From NCBI GenBank assembly GCA_964537975.1, contig CAZIDP010000017.1:10971-74970 (forward strand): a DNA stretch of 64,000 nt, written 5' to 3'. Both the position numbers and the translations under genes were made by a program. Positions 53,154-62,432 of this stretch are shown here, one piece after another (position 1 is the stretch's first letter; every line of letters begins with the position of its first letter). The notes under the pieces were generated by a model. It searched no databases. It had not been told where the DNA came from and saw only the letters and a list, made by a program, of their open reading frames with translations. Source of the DNA: SCBR16-9 sp964537975. Lineage in GTDB: Bacteria; Hydrogenedentota; Hydrogenedentia; Hydrogenedentales; SCBR16-9.

Positions 53154-54883
53154 CCGAAGTAGGTGTACGACATATTTGGAAAGTTAAACCCTTTGACCGG
53201 GATTCTGTAAAGCAGTTGGCTATAGCAACAAACTTGCCTCCCCTCCTGACGCACCTTATGCTACAGCGTGGACAAGACACACCGGAAAAAGTCAACGAAT
53301 TTCTTCATCCAACCTTGGCCCAACTGAGTGATCCCTTTCTATTAACGGATATGGAAGTTGCGGTCGAACGTATACACAAAGCTCGTGAACAAGATGAGTC
53401 GGTGCTGGTATTCGGTGATTATGACGTTGATGGCATTTCCGCCGCCGCCATTCTGACCAATGGACTGCGCCGATTTGGAATCAACAAGGTCTCTTGCAGC
53501 ATGCCGCAGCGCCTGTTGGAAGGTTATGGTCTTAATGTTGAACGGGTCAAAATGGCAAAGGAAGAGGGTATCAGTCTCATTATCACGGTAGATAATGGTG
53601 TTTCAGCACATGAAGCTGCGGATTGTGCATCGAGCCTGGGCATTGAACTTATCATCACGGACCATCATGCCATTGACGACAAACTGGGTCTCCCACACGC
53701 TCTGGCTGTAATCAATCCTTGTCGCGAGCCGGAGAATTATTCTGGACACCATCTATGTGGTGCTGGTGTGGCTTTTAAGCTGTCGACCGCATTAAACGGT
53801 TCACCCAATGACCTGGACATCGCCGCCCTGGGTACCGTGGCAGACATAGTGCCGTTGATTGGAGAAAATCGTGTCATCGTTGCTTTGGGCCTGAAGCATA
53901 TGGCCAAGCATCAACGTGTTGGGTTACGCCAACTGGCACGCCGTGTTGGGTTAAAAATTGACCAGATATCCTCTGAAAACATCGGGTTTCAATTGGGACC
54001 ACGCATCAATGCCGCAGGCCGTCTTGACGATGGTCAACTCGCCCTGAATCTGCTTCTCAGCACATGCCCACAAGAAACATTCAGTATGGCCGAAGCACTG
54101 AACATCGCCAATGATGAGAGACGGGAAATTGAAAGTGCCATCTATACGGAAGCGATTGAGGAGATTGAAGCTTGCCTCAATCAAGATGACCGCAGTATTG
54201 TACTGGCGCGTCGTGGCTGGCATCCCGGTGTGATTGGTATCGTCGCTTCACGTCTTCAACGCAGGTACCACCGCCCTGTAGTGGTTATTGCTGTTGACGA
54301 TGACGGGACAGGTCGTGGTTCGGGGCGAAGTGGTACGGGTTTTAACCTGGTTGAAGCATTCAGTTCGTGCAGTAAGCATTTTGTGCGTTTTGGCGGGCAT
54401 ACCTCTGCGGCAGGTATGACAGTACTTGAACATTCTATTGAAGCATTTCGCACTGACTTTGAAATAGTGGCCCGAGAGCAATTGGGTATGGGCGAGTTGA
54501 TCGCCGAAGTGACCATTGATGCCGTAGCCGCATTCAGTGAGATGGATACACGACTGGTAACATCTATGCAAATGCTGGAACCCTTGGGCCACCACAATCC
54601 GTCACCGGTGTTTGGTACCTTTGGTATAACCATCGTCCCCGAATCGGTACGCATACTTAAAGAACAGCACCTCAAACTAACACTAGAACACGAAAGTACC
54701 TTGCTCCCGGCAATTGGATTTAATATGGCAGAACGCTTTTTCACCGAAGAACTTCGAGGTAAAGTTGATGTGGCATATACCCCGAAGTTTAATACCTGGC
54801 GCGGCGAGACAACCATTCAGCTCATATTAAAAGATATTCGCCCTTCACAAGAAGTACAGGATTCGTTTTCGTTAACCGCGTAA
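53150..54883 (+). CDS. recJ: Single-stranded-DNA-specific 5'-3' exonuclease RecJ
   Basis: 577 residues from GTG 53150, overlapping the cmk stop (GTGA). RecJ resects DNA in recombination and repair. The DHH motifs are visible: VFGDYDVDGISAAAIL, IITVDNGVSAHEA, LIITDHHAIDDKLGLPHA, ALGTVADIVPL, and the DHHA1 part RHGW-like ARRGWHPGVIGIVASRL with GRGSGRSGTGFNLVEAFSSC and HFVRFGGHTSAAGMTV. The C-terminal OB domain ends in QLILKDIRP. All catalytic Asp and His residues appear intact. Confidence 0.96.
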   Translation: MTEVGVRHIWKVKPFDRDSVKQLAIATNLPPLLTHLMLQRGQDTPEKVNEFLHPTLAQLSDPFLLTDMEVAVERIHKAREQDESVLVFGDYDVDGISAAAILTNGLRRFGINKVSCSMPQRLLEGYGLNVERVKMAKEEGISLIITVDNGVSAHEAADCASSLGIELIITDHHAIDDKLGLPHALAVINPCREPENYSGHHLCGAGVAFKLSTALNGSPNDLDIAALGTVADIVPLIGENRVIVALGLKHMAKHQRVGLRQLARRVGLKIDQISSENIGFQLGPRINAAGRLDDGQLALNLLLSTCPQETFSMAEALNIANDERREIESAIYTEAIEEIEACLNQDDRSIVLARRGWHPGVIGIVASRLQRRYHRPVVVIAVDDDGTGRGSGRSGTGFNLVEAFSSCSKHFVRFGGHTSAAGMTVLEHSIEAFRTDFEIVAREQLGMGELIAEVTIDAVAAFSEMDTRLVTSMQMLEPLGHHNPSPVFGTFGITIVPESVRILKEQHLKLTLEHESTLLPAIGFNMAERFFTEELRGKVDVAYTPKFNTWRGETTIQLILKDIRPSQEVQDSFSLTA

Positions 54884-55364
54884 CGCTTTAGTGAATAATC
54901 CGGTTTTCTGCCCTAAGCTGATTGCACACCTACGATCAGGCATACACAAAAGGGGAAGTCTCCACAAATACTACATCTAGAAATATATTTATTGGGATTT
55001 ACGCTATGTGTGGCTTTATTTTTTCTTGGGGATTTTGGGCAGTACCGTTGCTATAAATTAAGAAAAAAAGAAGTAGTAGCCGCTCAGGAAGAGGCGTATG
55101 CATTCAAAAACCAAATGCTGCACTTAGTATATGAACCAGAAGATTTTATAGGGCAGTATAGACGTTGTAAATTATACTAACTACAGCGACCGTGCTGTTG
55201 CCGGAAATCTGGTACCTGTGTACTTATAACTACACATTACCAAGTGCTTTACTCATGGTGAAATCCTCCTCGCTTTCTACACTAATTTATCAGAGGGCAC
55301 TGTCTCCAGATCGTTGGCAGAGAGAGGGAATCCAACTTGGGTGTGATGCGGAGTAGTCTATAAA
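54884..55364. other. Intergenic region with a doubtful small frame
   Basis: A 62-codon frame (54992-55180) with a hydrophobic start lacks a ribosome site and any family match. Its segment HLVYEPEDF is encoded by bases 55122-55149, which share 18 of 20 bases with 4483-4502 upstream of the PagL-like gene. Nothing else is seen. Confidence 0.3.
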
Positions 55365-55392
55365 CCGGTGGCTGCAACACAACAGCCACCGG
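55365..55392 (-). terminator. Terminator hairpin after the large membrane-anchored gene
   Basis: CCGGTGGCTG (55365-55374) and CAGCCACCGG (55383-55392) are exact complements with an 8-nt loop. On the minus strand TTTATAG follows, a weak T-run. It starts 12 bases past the stop codon. Confidence 0.6.
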
Positions 55393-55403
55393 CAATAAGG
55401 GGT

Positions 55404-57869
55404 TCAGGAGGGATCGAGGTTCTCCGCAGGGACGTCTGGTTTGACTTCTGCTGTTTCGGCTTCTTGCTTATGTCGTTTCACACCCCGACGAGCTGCGGCG
55501 TACAGGACACTGACGACCAGCCCGGCGATACTCCAGCCTACTAGTTGGTGGAAGAACACTTGGTCTTGCAGCAGCATCCAGACGCAGATGCTGAGGAACA
55601 ACACCAACCAGATGAAGGGCAGGCGCCCCCAGCTTCTACGTTGTACAATGGCCGCCAGCAGACTGCCCAGTAGAAGACCAGTCAGGAGCATGATCGGCGG
55701 CCGTAGATATCCCAGGTAAGGCAGGTACAAGATATGGTAGGTAGACAGGCTCAAGTTGAGCATTACGCCTTCGGGGACGATGCTGCGCTCGAAGTGGTAG
55801 GCAGGGGTGTTGCTCGTTACCTGGATAGGAACAGGTAGCACCCCGGCGGTTCGGCTGGCCATATCGGCGCCTTGCGGCACCCCCATTGCCATGTCTTGCC
55901 GCATGTCTGGTTGCAGGGCGGCGATATCTTTCTCTGATAAAGCGAATCGTTGAATCCCTTCGGACATTGCAGGTGAGTCGCCTAAAGTCATTCCACCCCG
56001 GTATTCCTGTGCGCTCATAGCATAGGGGCTAATTTGAGGTCGGTAGTGAACATCGCCGTCGTAGCGCAGCATCCAACGGTTTTCTGGTAGATGTACCTGC
56101 CAGGCCAGCCGGTCCACAATAATGTCCATCGCGGGCGTACGCAGCTTTAGCGCTTCAAAGAAACCAAGGGTGTCGGCGCCGGTCTCCAGGGCTTCGCTGA
56201 GTTCAATTTCTTCTGCACCCAGGAGAGCAGACAACGGTTCCGCATAAACCAGGACGACCGAATAGCTGTTCTGGTATTGCGCTGACCGTTGATGCCCCGA
56301 CGGATTACCGAGCGGAATCAACACCGTGTTCTCATTCTGATCCTTGGCTGGCCGGATGGCTTGACCTGCGACTTCGGCACTCCACACTTCAGCAGCGGGA
56401 TTCAAGGTAACTCGCAGGAACTGCTTGAAGTTGTTGCGCACATAGAAGCGGGCGCGGGTAATGGCTGTGCGCTCTTCCGTGATAACAGTAGTGAAGTCTG
56501 CGTATTCTATACTGGCCACCCGCACAGGCACGTCATCCAGCGGCTCCAGGAGCATGACCACATTATATTTCGGCTCGGTATAACGGAAATGCTGCATAGA
56601 CGGCGATGCGAAACCAGCCTGGGGCTGTTGCGGTACGTTCGATGGCATATCAGAGGCATCGGCCCGCACCACGCTTTCGGTCGCGGCATCGGCTGCCAAC
56701 AACACATTGCCCAGGGGGGTCATACTGAGAAAGCCATTCTGGCGTACTGCGTTCAGCACCCGGAAACCGGAATACTCAACCCGGTTTCTGCCCTCTGTCA
56801 GGGGGATTTCGAAGTTAACTTGTACCTGAGTTTCCGATTCAAGCCGATGGTTGAACTGCACCTGGACCTGTTGCATCTCACCTTCCGGTTCACGCTCCCA
56901 AGTGGCGCCAGCCGCCGTGACATTCAAGATTTCCAGGTCCCCCTGAGTCTCAAAACGAAATTCCTGCAAATCCCCGGCTAATGGATTCAAGCGCAAGGTG
57001 ACGTTACCGCGAATCACGTTCTTTTCCGCAAAGAGGTAATCGATGCTGCTGGCAGTGAAACGGAACTGTCTGGTGCCAGCTTCTGCGCCTGCCGGGTCTA
57101 GTTCCAAGGTACCGTCCGGCGCTTTCCAGGGAAGCTGCCAGGCGACGTTGACCTGATCGGTGCTACGCAGGTGGGTTGTAAATATCCGGGCGTTATCACG
57201 CTCTTCCTGCTGCATATGCACTGCCTCCGGTATCACGACCTCGCTGACTTCTGGAGCCAGGCGCATCTCCAGGCGGAGCCGCGGGGCGTCCGGTGTGAAC
57301 ATGCGAAAATTGGCACGCCCTTCTTGCTGCTGAATCGGCACATCAAAGACAACCTCCAGGTGATATTCCCCCGGTTCCCGGGTCAGGAAATAGTGTTGGC
57401 CATCCCGATACACCAGATGGTGCGCTTCACCGTTTAATTGGACGTCCACAATGGCTACTGCATTGTCCAGTAACGGGAGCTGCGCTTCATGCAATACCTG
57501 AATGGTATATTGAGCAGTCACCCGTACGGCATCGGCTTGCTGGGTGTCGACAGCATAGTCCACCGCGACTATATTATTGTAGAACGGCGGCGGGATAAGC
57601 GAAGTTTCCTCCCGGGGCTGGATCGCCTCCAGCAATTGCTTGAAATCTCCCCAGGAGAGCTGGATGTTTGCCGAGTCTATGTCCGGAAAATGCAGCTCCG
57701 GGCCATGTACTAAGGGGGGCGTTTCCATCACGTCATCATCACGGACAACATCGTTCGGAGTTACCACTGCTTCTGGGGGCGGAATTTCAGGCACTACCTG
57801 GCCAACACTGACGGTGTGGAGGCAAAACATGGCGCAAACAATAAGCATACAGGCGGCGTTTGTCTTCAT
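55404..57869 (-). CDS. Large exported beta-rich protein with C-terminal membrane helices, function unknown
   Basis: 821 residues from ATG 57869, with GGGAGA eight bases upstream; an in-frame start 29 codons earlier would precede the signal peptide. The signal is MKTNAACMLIVCAMFCLHTV-SVG. About 640 residues of beta-rich sequence follow, with repeats of strand-like blocks (QYTIQVLHEAQLPLLDNAVA, FEIPLTEGRNRVEYSGFRVL). Near residues 735-800 there are two to three helices (MLLTGLLLGSLLAAIV, FIWLVLFLSICVWMLL, VGWSIAGLVVSVLYAA) and a charged cytoplasmic tail. I recognise no domain. The layout suggests a periplasmic domain anchored at its C-terminus. Confidence 0.72.
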   Translation of the reverse strand: MKTNAACMLIVCAMFCLHTVSVGQVVPEIPPPEAVVTPNDVVRDDDVMETPPLVHGPELHFPDIDSANIQLSWGDFKQLLEAIQPREETSLIPPPFYNNIVAVDYAVDTQQADAVRVTAQYTIQVLHEAQLPLLDNAVAIVDVQLNGEAHHLVYRDGQHYFLTREPGEYHLEVVFDVPIQQQEGRANFRMFTPDAPRLRLEMRLAPEVSEVVIPEAVHMQQEERDNARIFTTHLRSTDQVNVAWQLPWKAPDGTLELDPAGAEAGTRQFRFTASSIDYLFAEKNVIRGNVTLRLNPLAGDLQEFRFETQGDLEILNVTAAGATWEREPEGEMQQVQVQFNHRLESETQVQVNFEIPLTEGRNRVEYSGFRVLNAVRQNGFLSMTPLGNVLLAADAATESVVRADASDMPSNVPQQPQAGFASPSMQHFRYTEPKYNVVMLLEPLDDVPVRVASIEYADFTTVITEERTAITRARFYVRNNFKQFLRVTLNPAAEVWSAEVAGQAIRPAKDQNENTVLIPLGNPSGHQRSAQYQNSYSVVLVYAEPLSALLGAEEIELSEALETGADTLGFFEALKLRTPAMDIIVDRLAWQVHLPENRWMLRYDGDVHYRPQISPYAMSAQEYRGGMTLGDSPAMSEGIQRFALSEKDIAALQPDMRQDMAMGVPQGADMASRTAGVLPVPIQVTSNTPAYHFERSIVPEGVMLNLSLSTYHILYLPYLGYLRPPIMLLTGLLLGSLLAAIVQRRSWGRLPFIWLVLFLSICVWMLLQDQVFFHQLVGWSIAGLVVSVLYAAARRGVKRHKQEAETAEVKPDVPAENLDPS

Positions 57870-57883
57870 AACGGGATTCTCCC

Positions 57884-57902
57884 ATACCCCAAGTTGGGGT
57901 AT
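57884..57902. promoter_or_regulatory. Palindrome next to the ribosome site of the large exported protein
   Basis: ATACCCCAAGTTGGGGTAT is a perfect 9-bp inverted repeat around G57893. It ends just before the GGGAGA ribosome site, so it could be an operator or an RNA hairpin that controls translation. Confidence 0.4.
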
Positions 57903-57956
57903 TTTGTTGTTCCTGTGACGGTATACGCTGCGAAGCAGGAAAAAGTTCATTCTCAT

Positions 57957-58185
57957 GATTCATCCCCTTTTTAGAACTCACATACATAGTGCTCCAGTTC
58001 TGATCAAGAATCAACAAAAAAATAGTAACCGCCTTCTGCGACACCCATCGTAAGGTCTCATTATTCTTAGACCCCAAAATCAATCTGGTGTTCGCATGTG
58101 GAATAACTACCGTTTTTTTCTGAAATTGCCGCGACATCGAGATACCAGCAGGGTGGCAGAGAGGGTTGGCAGGACGTGTATGTAG
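57957..58185. other. Spacer before the DUF4230 fragment
   Basis: No coding frame of quality on either strand and no RNA fold recognised. It may hold the promoter of the minus-strand gene and the decayed 5' part of the DUF4230 gene. Confidence 0.35.
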
Positions 58186-58540
58186 TATATCGCTGTGGGG
58201 GAAGTACGTGCTGGTATTGATCTGAAGATGCTGTCACCAGGGGACATCAAAATTCAGCACAACACCCTGCATATCCAATTGCCTGTGGTGCAGCTTCTGG
58301 ACTTTAAGCTGGATGTGGAGCAATCTCGTATCTATGATGTGCGACGCTCCTTGTTTCTCGCTCCGGACGCTTCTCTACTGCATCAAGATATACAGCGACA
58401 AGCTCTGGAGCAAACCCGGGAAGCTGCATAGAAGTCAGGTATATTGGCCACAGCAGAGCAGAATGTGGTTCGTATGGTGAAAGGGTTGATTTCTGATCTG
58501 GGGTATACGGTAGAGGTGGAGGATCAGCCTGCCGAATAAG
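58186..58540 (+). pseudogene. DUF4230 protein remnant, broken by a stop and a frameshift
   Basis: The frame reads VGEVRAGIDLKMLSPGDIKI, LHIQLPVVQLLDFKLDVEQS and ASLLHQDIQRQALEQTREAA, the conserved core and helix of DUF4230. It meets TAG at 58429-58431, resumes in the same frame as KSGILATAEQNVVRMVKGLI, and then shifts by one base in the run of five G at 58500-58504 before GYTVEVEDQPAE and TAA (58538-58540). An in-frame TAG at 58183 and the missing N-terminal half and signal anchor show it is dead. A single sequencing error could not explain both lesions. Confidence 0.65.
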
Positions 58541-58571
58541 GGCCGATAGCAAAATGGCAAAGCTGCCCAGA

Positions 58572-58596
58572 AAACCGGCTGTACCCGGTTTTTTTG
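58572..58596 (+). terminator. Terminator at the left edge of the accessory island
   Basis: AAAACCGG (58572-58579) pairs with CCGGTTTT (58586-58593) with a 6-nt loop, inside a run of seven T. Confidence 0.75.
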
Positions 58597-58759
58597 TACA
58601 GATAATTGTGCAACAACTCGTAAACTTGATTTGCGCTATAACAACAGCTATGATTCTTTGTAGGGATTGAAGTGATGAAGTGCTATACAGAAATCAAGAA
58701 CATAGTATACTATAAATAATTTTAAAAGTTAAGCAATATAACTACTAAAATAGCTTACA

Positions 58760-59962
58760 TTGACAATCTATACTCGAGGAAAATATTCGGCAGTACAATC
58801 AGCGCTGGGCTACTTTTACCAGTGCCGATATGCCTTGTATGAAGCATTACGTCGCCTACCTGAGGGAGAACGGTTCTGCGTTGGTATCGAGACCCTTGAC
58901 GACGTGGTGTTCGAGACAGACGGCTCTGCCGTGGACGTTTTGCAGACGAAGCACCATGTCAAAGCTGAAGCTACTCTTACGGACGCATCACCGGACCTAT
59001 GGAAGACCCTCCGAATCTGGATCGAAGGTCAAGCCGACGGGACGATTCCCAGAGACGCCCAGTTCTTCATGGTGACCACGGCGGTTTGTCCAGATGGCAC
59101 AGCGGCGGCTTATCTCCGCCCGGAGGGAAGAGATGAGATGAAGTCGCTTGAACGTCTCGTGGCCACGGTTTCGACCTCAGCCAGCGACACGAATGCCCCG
59201 GCGTACCGAGCCTTCTCGTCGCTCGACTATAGTGGGCGACTACGTCTTGCGAAAGCAGTATTGGTTCTGGATGGTTCGCCATCCATCGGACAACTGGATG
59301 ATCGGCTTCGGCAGGCGGTATTCTTTGCCGTCGAGCGACGCTTCTTGGATTCCTATCTTCAGCGGTTGGAAGGGTGGTGGTACGGGCGGGCTCTGCGCCA
59401 CTTGACTGACAGCTCTGCAGCTCCGATTCTGGGCGAGGAGCTTGAGTCCGAGATGAATCGGATTCGTGATCAGCTCAGCGACGAAAGCCTTCCCGTTGAT
59501 GATGACATTATGCGCGCGACAGTTGATGCCAGCGGCTATATGGACAGGCCCTTCGTGGAACAACTAAATCTCATCGGGGTGAACCAGAATCGAGTGCTTC
59601 ACGCCATCCGAAACTACTACCGCGCGTTCGAGCAGCGTTCGCGCTGGATGCGCGAGCATCTCCTATACGTCGGTGAACTCGATCGCTATGAAGAGCGTTT
59701 GGTCGAAGAGTGGGATCTGCTCTTCCAGCAAATGTGTGACGAACTCGGGAACAATGCTGCTGAGAACGAGATGACCCGTGAAGCCCAGATTCTCTATAAA
59801 TGGGTTGAAACAGGTGCGCACGCCCCCATCCGACGCAACGTTGCGGAACCTGCAATTGCGCGAGGCACCTATCAGATGCTGGCGGATAATCTGCAGGTGG
59901 GGTGGCATGTTGAATTCCGCGAACGACTTCAGACACTCCTCGCAATTGAGGAGGTGAGTTGA
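58760..59962 (+). CDS. ABC-3C system effector: nuclease-like N-terminus with ABC-3C C-terminal domain
   Basis: 400 residues from TTG 58760; an in-frame stop at 58751 limits the start, and no ribosome site is visible. Residues ~8-115 fit a DUF4297/Cap4-like PD-(D/E)xK nuclease: SALGYFYQCRYALYEALRRL, then IETLDDVVFE with Glu44, Asp47, Asp48 and VLQTKHH with Gln62 and Lys64. The C-terminal ~130 residues end in VAEPAIARGTYQMLADNLQV and GWH, the signature of the ABC-3C C-terminal domain. ABC three-component systems are predicted anti-invader systems in which the ATPase licenses this effector. It is followed by the middle component with a one-base overlap. GC content and codon use are clearly higher than in the genes to the left. 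Confidence 0.85.
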   Translation: MTIYTRGKYSAVQSALGYFYQCRYALYEALRRLPEGERFCVGIETLDDVVFETDGSAVDVLQTKHHVKAEATLTDASPDLWKTLRIWIEGQADGTIPRDAQFFMVTTAVCPDGTAAAYLRPEGRDEMKSLERLVATVSTSASDTNAPAYRAFSSLDYSGRLRLAKAVLVLDGSPSIGQLDDRLRQAVFFAVERRFLDSYLQRLEGWWYGRALRHLTDSSAAPILGEELESEMNRIRDQLSDESLPVDDDIMRATVDASGYMDRPFVEQLNLIGVNQNRVLHAIRNYYRAFEQRSRWMREHLLYVGELDRYEERLVEEWDLLFQQMCDELGNNAAENEMTREAQILYKWVETGAHAPIRRNVAEPAIARGTYQMLADNLQVGWHVEFRERLQTLLAIEEVS

Positions 59963-60459
59963 TGAAGCCGTGGTCAGAACGAACACGAGAAGAAGCCCAC
60001 CTTCTGAATCCACCATTCTGCTGTGTGGTACTAAGCTCAGCATGCGCTGGATTCAGCGAGCCAACCAACCATCCACTGCCGTTTGCCTTGGCTTTCATGG
60101 TCCTGCCAATCGTCTTGCACAAACACACCAGGGAATCCTTACCACGCAACACCCGTACTTCAGTTCCTGCCTGGTTGCAGGATCACGCCGAAGCAAGGAT
60201 CGGCTTCCACGAACGTCTCATAGCGCTCAAGCCTCACACCAGAGAGGCTTTACGCTATGGTCTCGTCTTCGATTGGATGGCCATGGGAGACTCGGGGCTC
60301 ATTCGGTGCGTGATTACCGGGAACCAGATCAATCGGACTATCCGATCGCTCGATGGTGATGTGCAGGAATGCGTGTCTCGTGCGCGCTTCCTGGGAAAGT
60401 GGTTCGGCACCAGCACATCGACAGAGACATTGATGGCACTTTGGGGGATTCGCCCATGA
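59962..60459 (+). CDS. ABC-3C middle component
   Basis: 165 residues from ATG 59962, with AGGAGG seven bases upstream. It matches the three-component ABC system middle component family: EEAHLLNPPFCCVVLSSACA then ALAFMVLPIVLHKHTRESLP, and the end ARFLGKWFGTSTSTETLMAL with GIRP. It is predicted to bridge the effector and the ATPase. It overlaps the effector stop (TGATG) and the ATPase start (ATGA), so the three genes are translationally coupled. Parts of the family are winged-helix-like; no catalytic residue is expected. Confidence 0.88.
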   Translation: MKPWSERTREEAHLLNPPFCCVVLSSACAGFSEPTNHPLPFALAFMVLPIVLHKHTRESLPRNTRTSVPAWLQDHAEARIGFHERLIALKPHTREALRYGLVFDWMAMGDSGLIRCVITGNQINRTIRSLDGDVQECVSRARFLGKWFGTSTSTETLMALWGIRP

Positions 60460-62432
60460 GTTTTCAGATCATAGATATAGTCCTCTATTCACATGCTGGC
60501 AAAATGCGGCGGCTCGAATTCGCGCCCGGTCGACTCAACATCATCACGGGATCATCCAAGACAGGTAAGACGGCGTTGATATCCGTGCTTGAGTACTGCT
60601 TCGGCTCAACAGAGTGCCAGATACCCGCCGGGATAATGCGTCGAGCTATTGCTTGGGTTGGAGTTAGATTGGCTGTCCCTGCAGGTGAAGCGTTTATCGC
60701 CAGAAGACTGCCTGACCCAGGGCGGAAATCATCAACGGACGTGCATTACGTTGTTGGGCAGCAGGTCCCCCTGCCAAGGGCCGATCAGCTCATGCAGACA
60801 ACAACCCCCAAGGCACTCGAGGGCCTGCTGGCTGCGCACGCAGGCATCGGGCAGAATCGCCATGATCCGCCACCGGGACAGACACGTTTGCCTCTTCAGG
60901 CTGGCATTGACCACGCCCTCATCTACTGCTTCCAGCATCAGACAGAAATCGACAGCAATCTGCACCTTTTCCACAAACAGAGCCGCGATTGGCTTCCTCA
61001 GGCCATCAAGGACACCATTCCGTATTTCCTGGGAGCTGTAGACGACAATTATATTGCCCGTTTGGCTGAACTGCGGCGGCTCCGCCGGGAATTACGGCGA
61101 GTCGAACGCAAACTCGAGGAGTATAATGCAGTCAGGGGCGAAGGCGTCACAGTTGCGCAGGGCCTGCTTTCCGAAGCCGCCGACCTGGGGCTGCGTGTCG
61201 GACAACCGATGCCGGAGGCTTGGGATGCCTGCCTGCAAGCCCTCCACAGTCTGAGCCAGACGGCCGCCGTCCCCGACGAGGAACAGGCAGCCGTCGAGGG
61301 CGACGAGTTCCGCAGAATACAGGCAGAGTGGGATGAGTTGACACAGGAACTGCGGGTAACGCGGGACCAGCTCGAGGCTGCCCATGCCTTGGTAACGGAT
61401 CGACAGGGCTTCTCTCGTGAGGCTCACGCCCAGGTTCTTCGTTTGAAGAGCATTGAGCTGTTCGACGCTCAACACGAGGATTCGAACAGGCATACCGCCT
61501 GCCCGCTGTGCCAGCGGGTCTTGCCAGCAGAGGACGTGGCTCCCTCGGTACAAGACGTCCAGAACTCACTTGCTCAACTTGACTCCCAGGTCCGGCACGT
61601 GGAAGACCGCGCACCCCAGATGCAGGCCGTCGTTACCGGCCTGGAGGAAAAGGAAGCCGAAATCAAGGCGCGCCTTCGGTACAACAAGGAACGACTTGAA
61701 TCGATCCAGCGGGAAAACGCCAGGTTACAGGAGTATAGAGACCAGAACGCCCGACGCGCACACATAATGGGCCGGGTCAGCCTCTACTTGGAGAGTATTC
61801 CACAGCTCGAAGATAGCAGCGAATTGCAGCGACAAGTTAGGGACATGCAGGCGCAAGTGAACGCGCTTGAAAACGAACTGAGCGACGACACCGTCGAAGA
61901 ACGCGTACAGTCGGCACTGTCAATAATCGCCCGGGACATGAATGCTTGGGCGGCGTATCTCCAGCTTGAGCACGCCGAACTCCCGCTGCGCCTAGACCTT
62001 CGACGGTTAACCGTGGTTGCTGACAGTCCCGATGGGCCGATCCCGATGGATCAGATGGGGAGCGGCGAGAACTGGGTCGGCTACCATCTCATCACTCACT
62101 TTGCTCTGCACAGATGGTTCGTGAACCGCAATCGTCCCGTGCCACGCTTCATCTTCATCGATCAGCCTTCACAAGTCTACTTTCCGGAGGACGAGGATTG
62201 GCAACAACAAGAGAATGGTAAGCCTGGAATCGGCGAGGACAGGCAGAAAGTGGAGCAAATGTACAAACTAGCATACGACGTTGTCCAGCAGCTAGGTGAC
62301 CAATTCCAAGTCATTGTGACCGACCATGCGAATATTAATCAGCAGTGGTTTCAAGACTGTGTGGTTGAGAGATGGAGAGATGGTGAAATGCTTGTTCCGC
62401 CAGAGTGGGACCTAACCCTAGGAAAAGAATAA
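60456..62432 (+). CDS. ABC-3C ATPase with DUF3732 domain
   Basis: 658 residues from ATG 60456, four bases inside the middle-component gene. It is an SMC/RecF/Rad50-like ABC ATPase: Walker A LNIITGSSKTGKTALISVLE (32-40), a long coiled coil, and a zinc-hook-like TACPLCQRVLPAED near residue 348. A second coiled coil leads to the signature MGSGENWVGYHLITHFALHR and the Walker B RFIFIDQPSQVYFPEDED. Asp/Glu after the hydrophobic strand is present, so ATP hydrolysis is likely. This family is the defining ATPase of ABC-3C conflict systems and may sense aberrant nucleic acid or protein. All three genes are full length, so the system may be active. Confidence 0.9.
   Translation: MSFQIIDIVLYSHAGKMRRLEFAPGRLNIITGSSKTGKTALISVLEYCFGSTECQIPAGIMRRAIAWVGVRLAVPAGEAFIARRLPDPGRKSSTDVHYVVGQQVPLPRADQLMQTTTPKALEGLLAAHAGIGQNRHDPPPGQTRLPLQAGIDHALIYCFQHQTEIDSNLHLFHKQSRDWLPQAIKDTIPYFLGAVDDNYIARLAELRRLRRELRRVERKLEEYNAVRGEGVTVAQGLLSEAADLGLRVGQPMPEAWDACLQALHSLSQTAAVPDEEQAAVEGDEFRRIQAEWDELTQELRVTRDQLEAAHALVTDRQGFSREAHAQVLRLKSIELFDAQHEDSNRHTACPLCQRVLPAEDVAPSVQDVQNSLAQLDSQVRHVEDRAPQMQAVVTGLEEKEAEIKARLRYNKERLESIQRENARLQEYRDQNARRAHIMGRVSLYLESIPQLEDSSELQRQVRDMQAQVNALENELSDDTVEERVQSALSIIARDMNAWAAYLQLEHAELPLRLDLRRLTVVADSPDGPIPMDQMGSGENWVGYHLITHFALHRWFVNRNRPVPRFIFIDQPSQVYFPEDEDWQQQENGKPGIGEDRQKVEQMYKLAYDVVQQLGDQFQVIVTDHANINQQWFQDCVVERWRDGEMLVPPEWDLTLGKE

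Noticed and set aside
54992..55180. 62-codon frame with a hydrophobic start
   Set aside because: It has a TTG start without a ribosome site and no family match; kept only as part of the intergenic description.
59571..60152. 193-codon minus-strand frame opposite the ABC-3C effector and middle component
   Set aside because: It runs across the junction of two clearly coding plus-strand genes and shows no domain.
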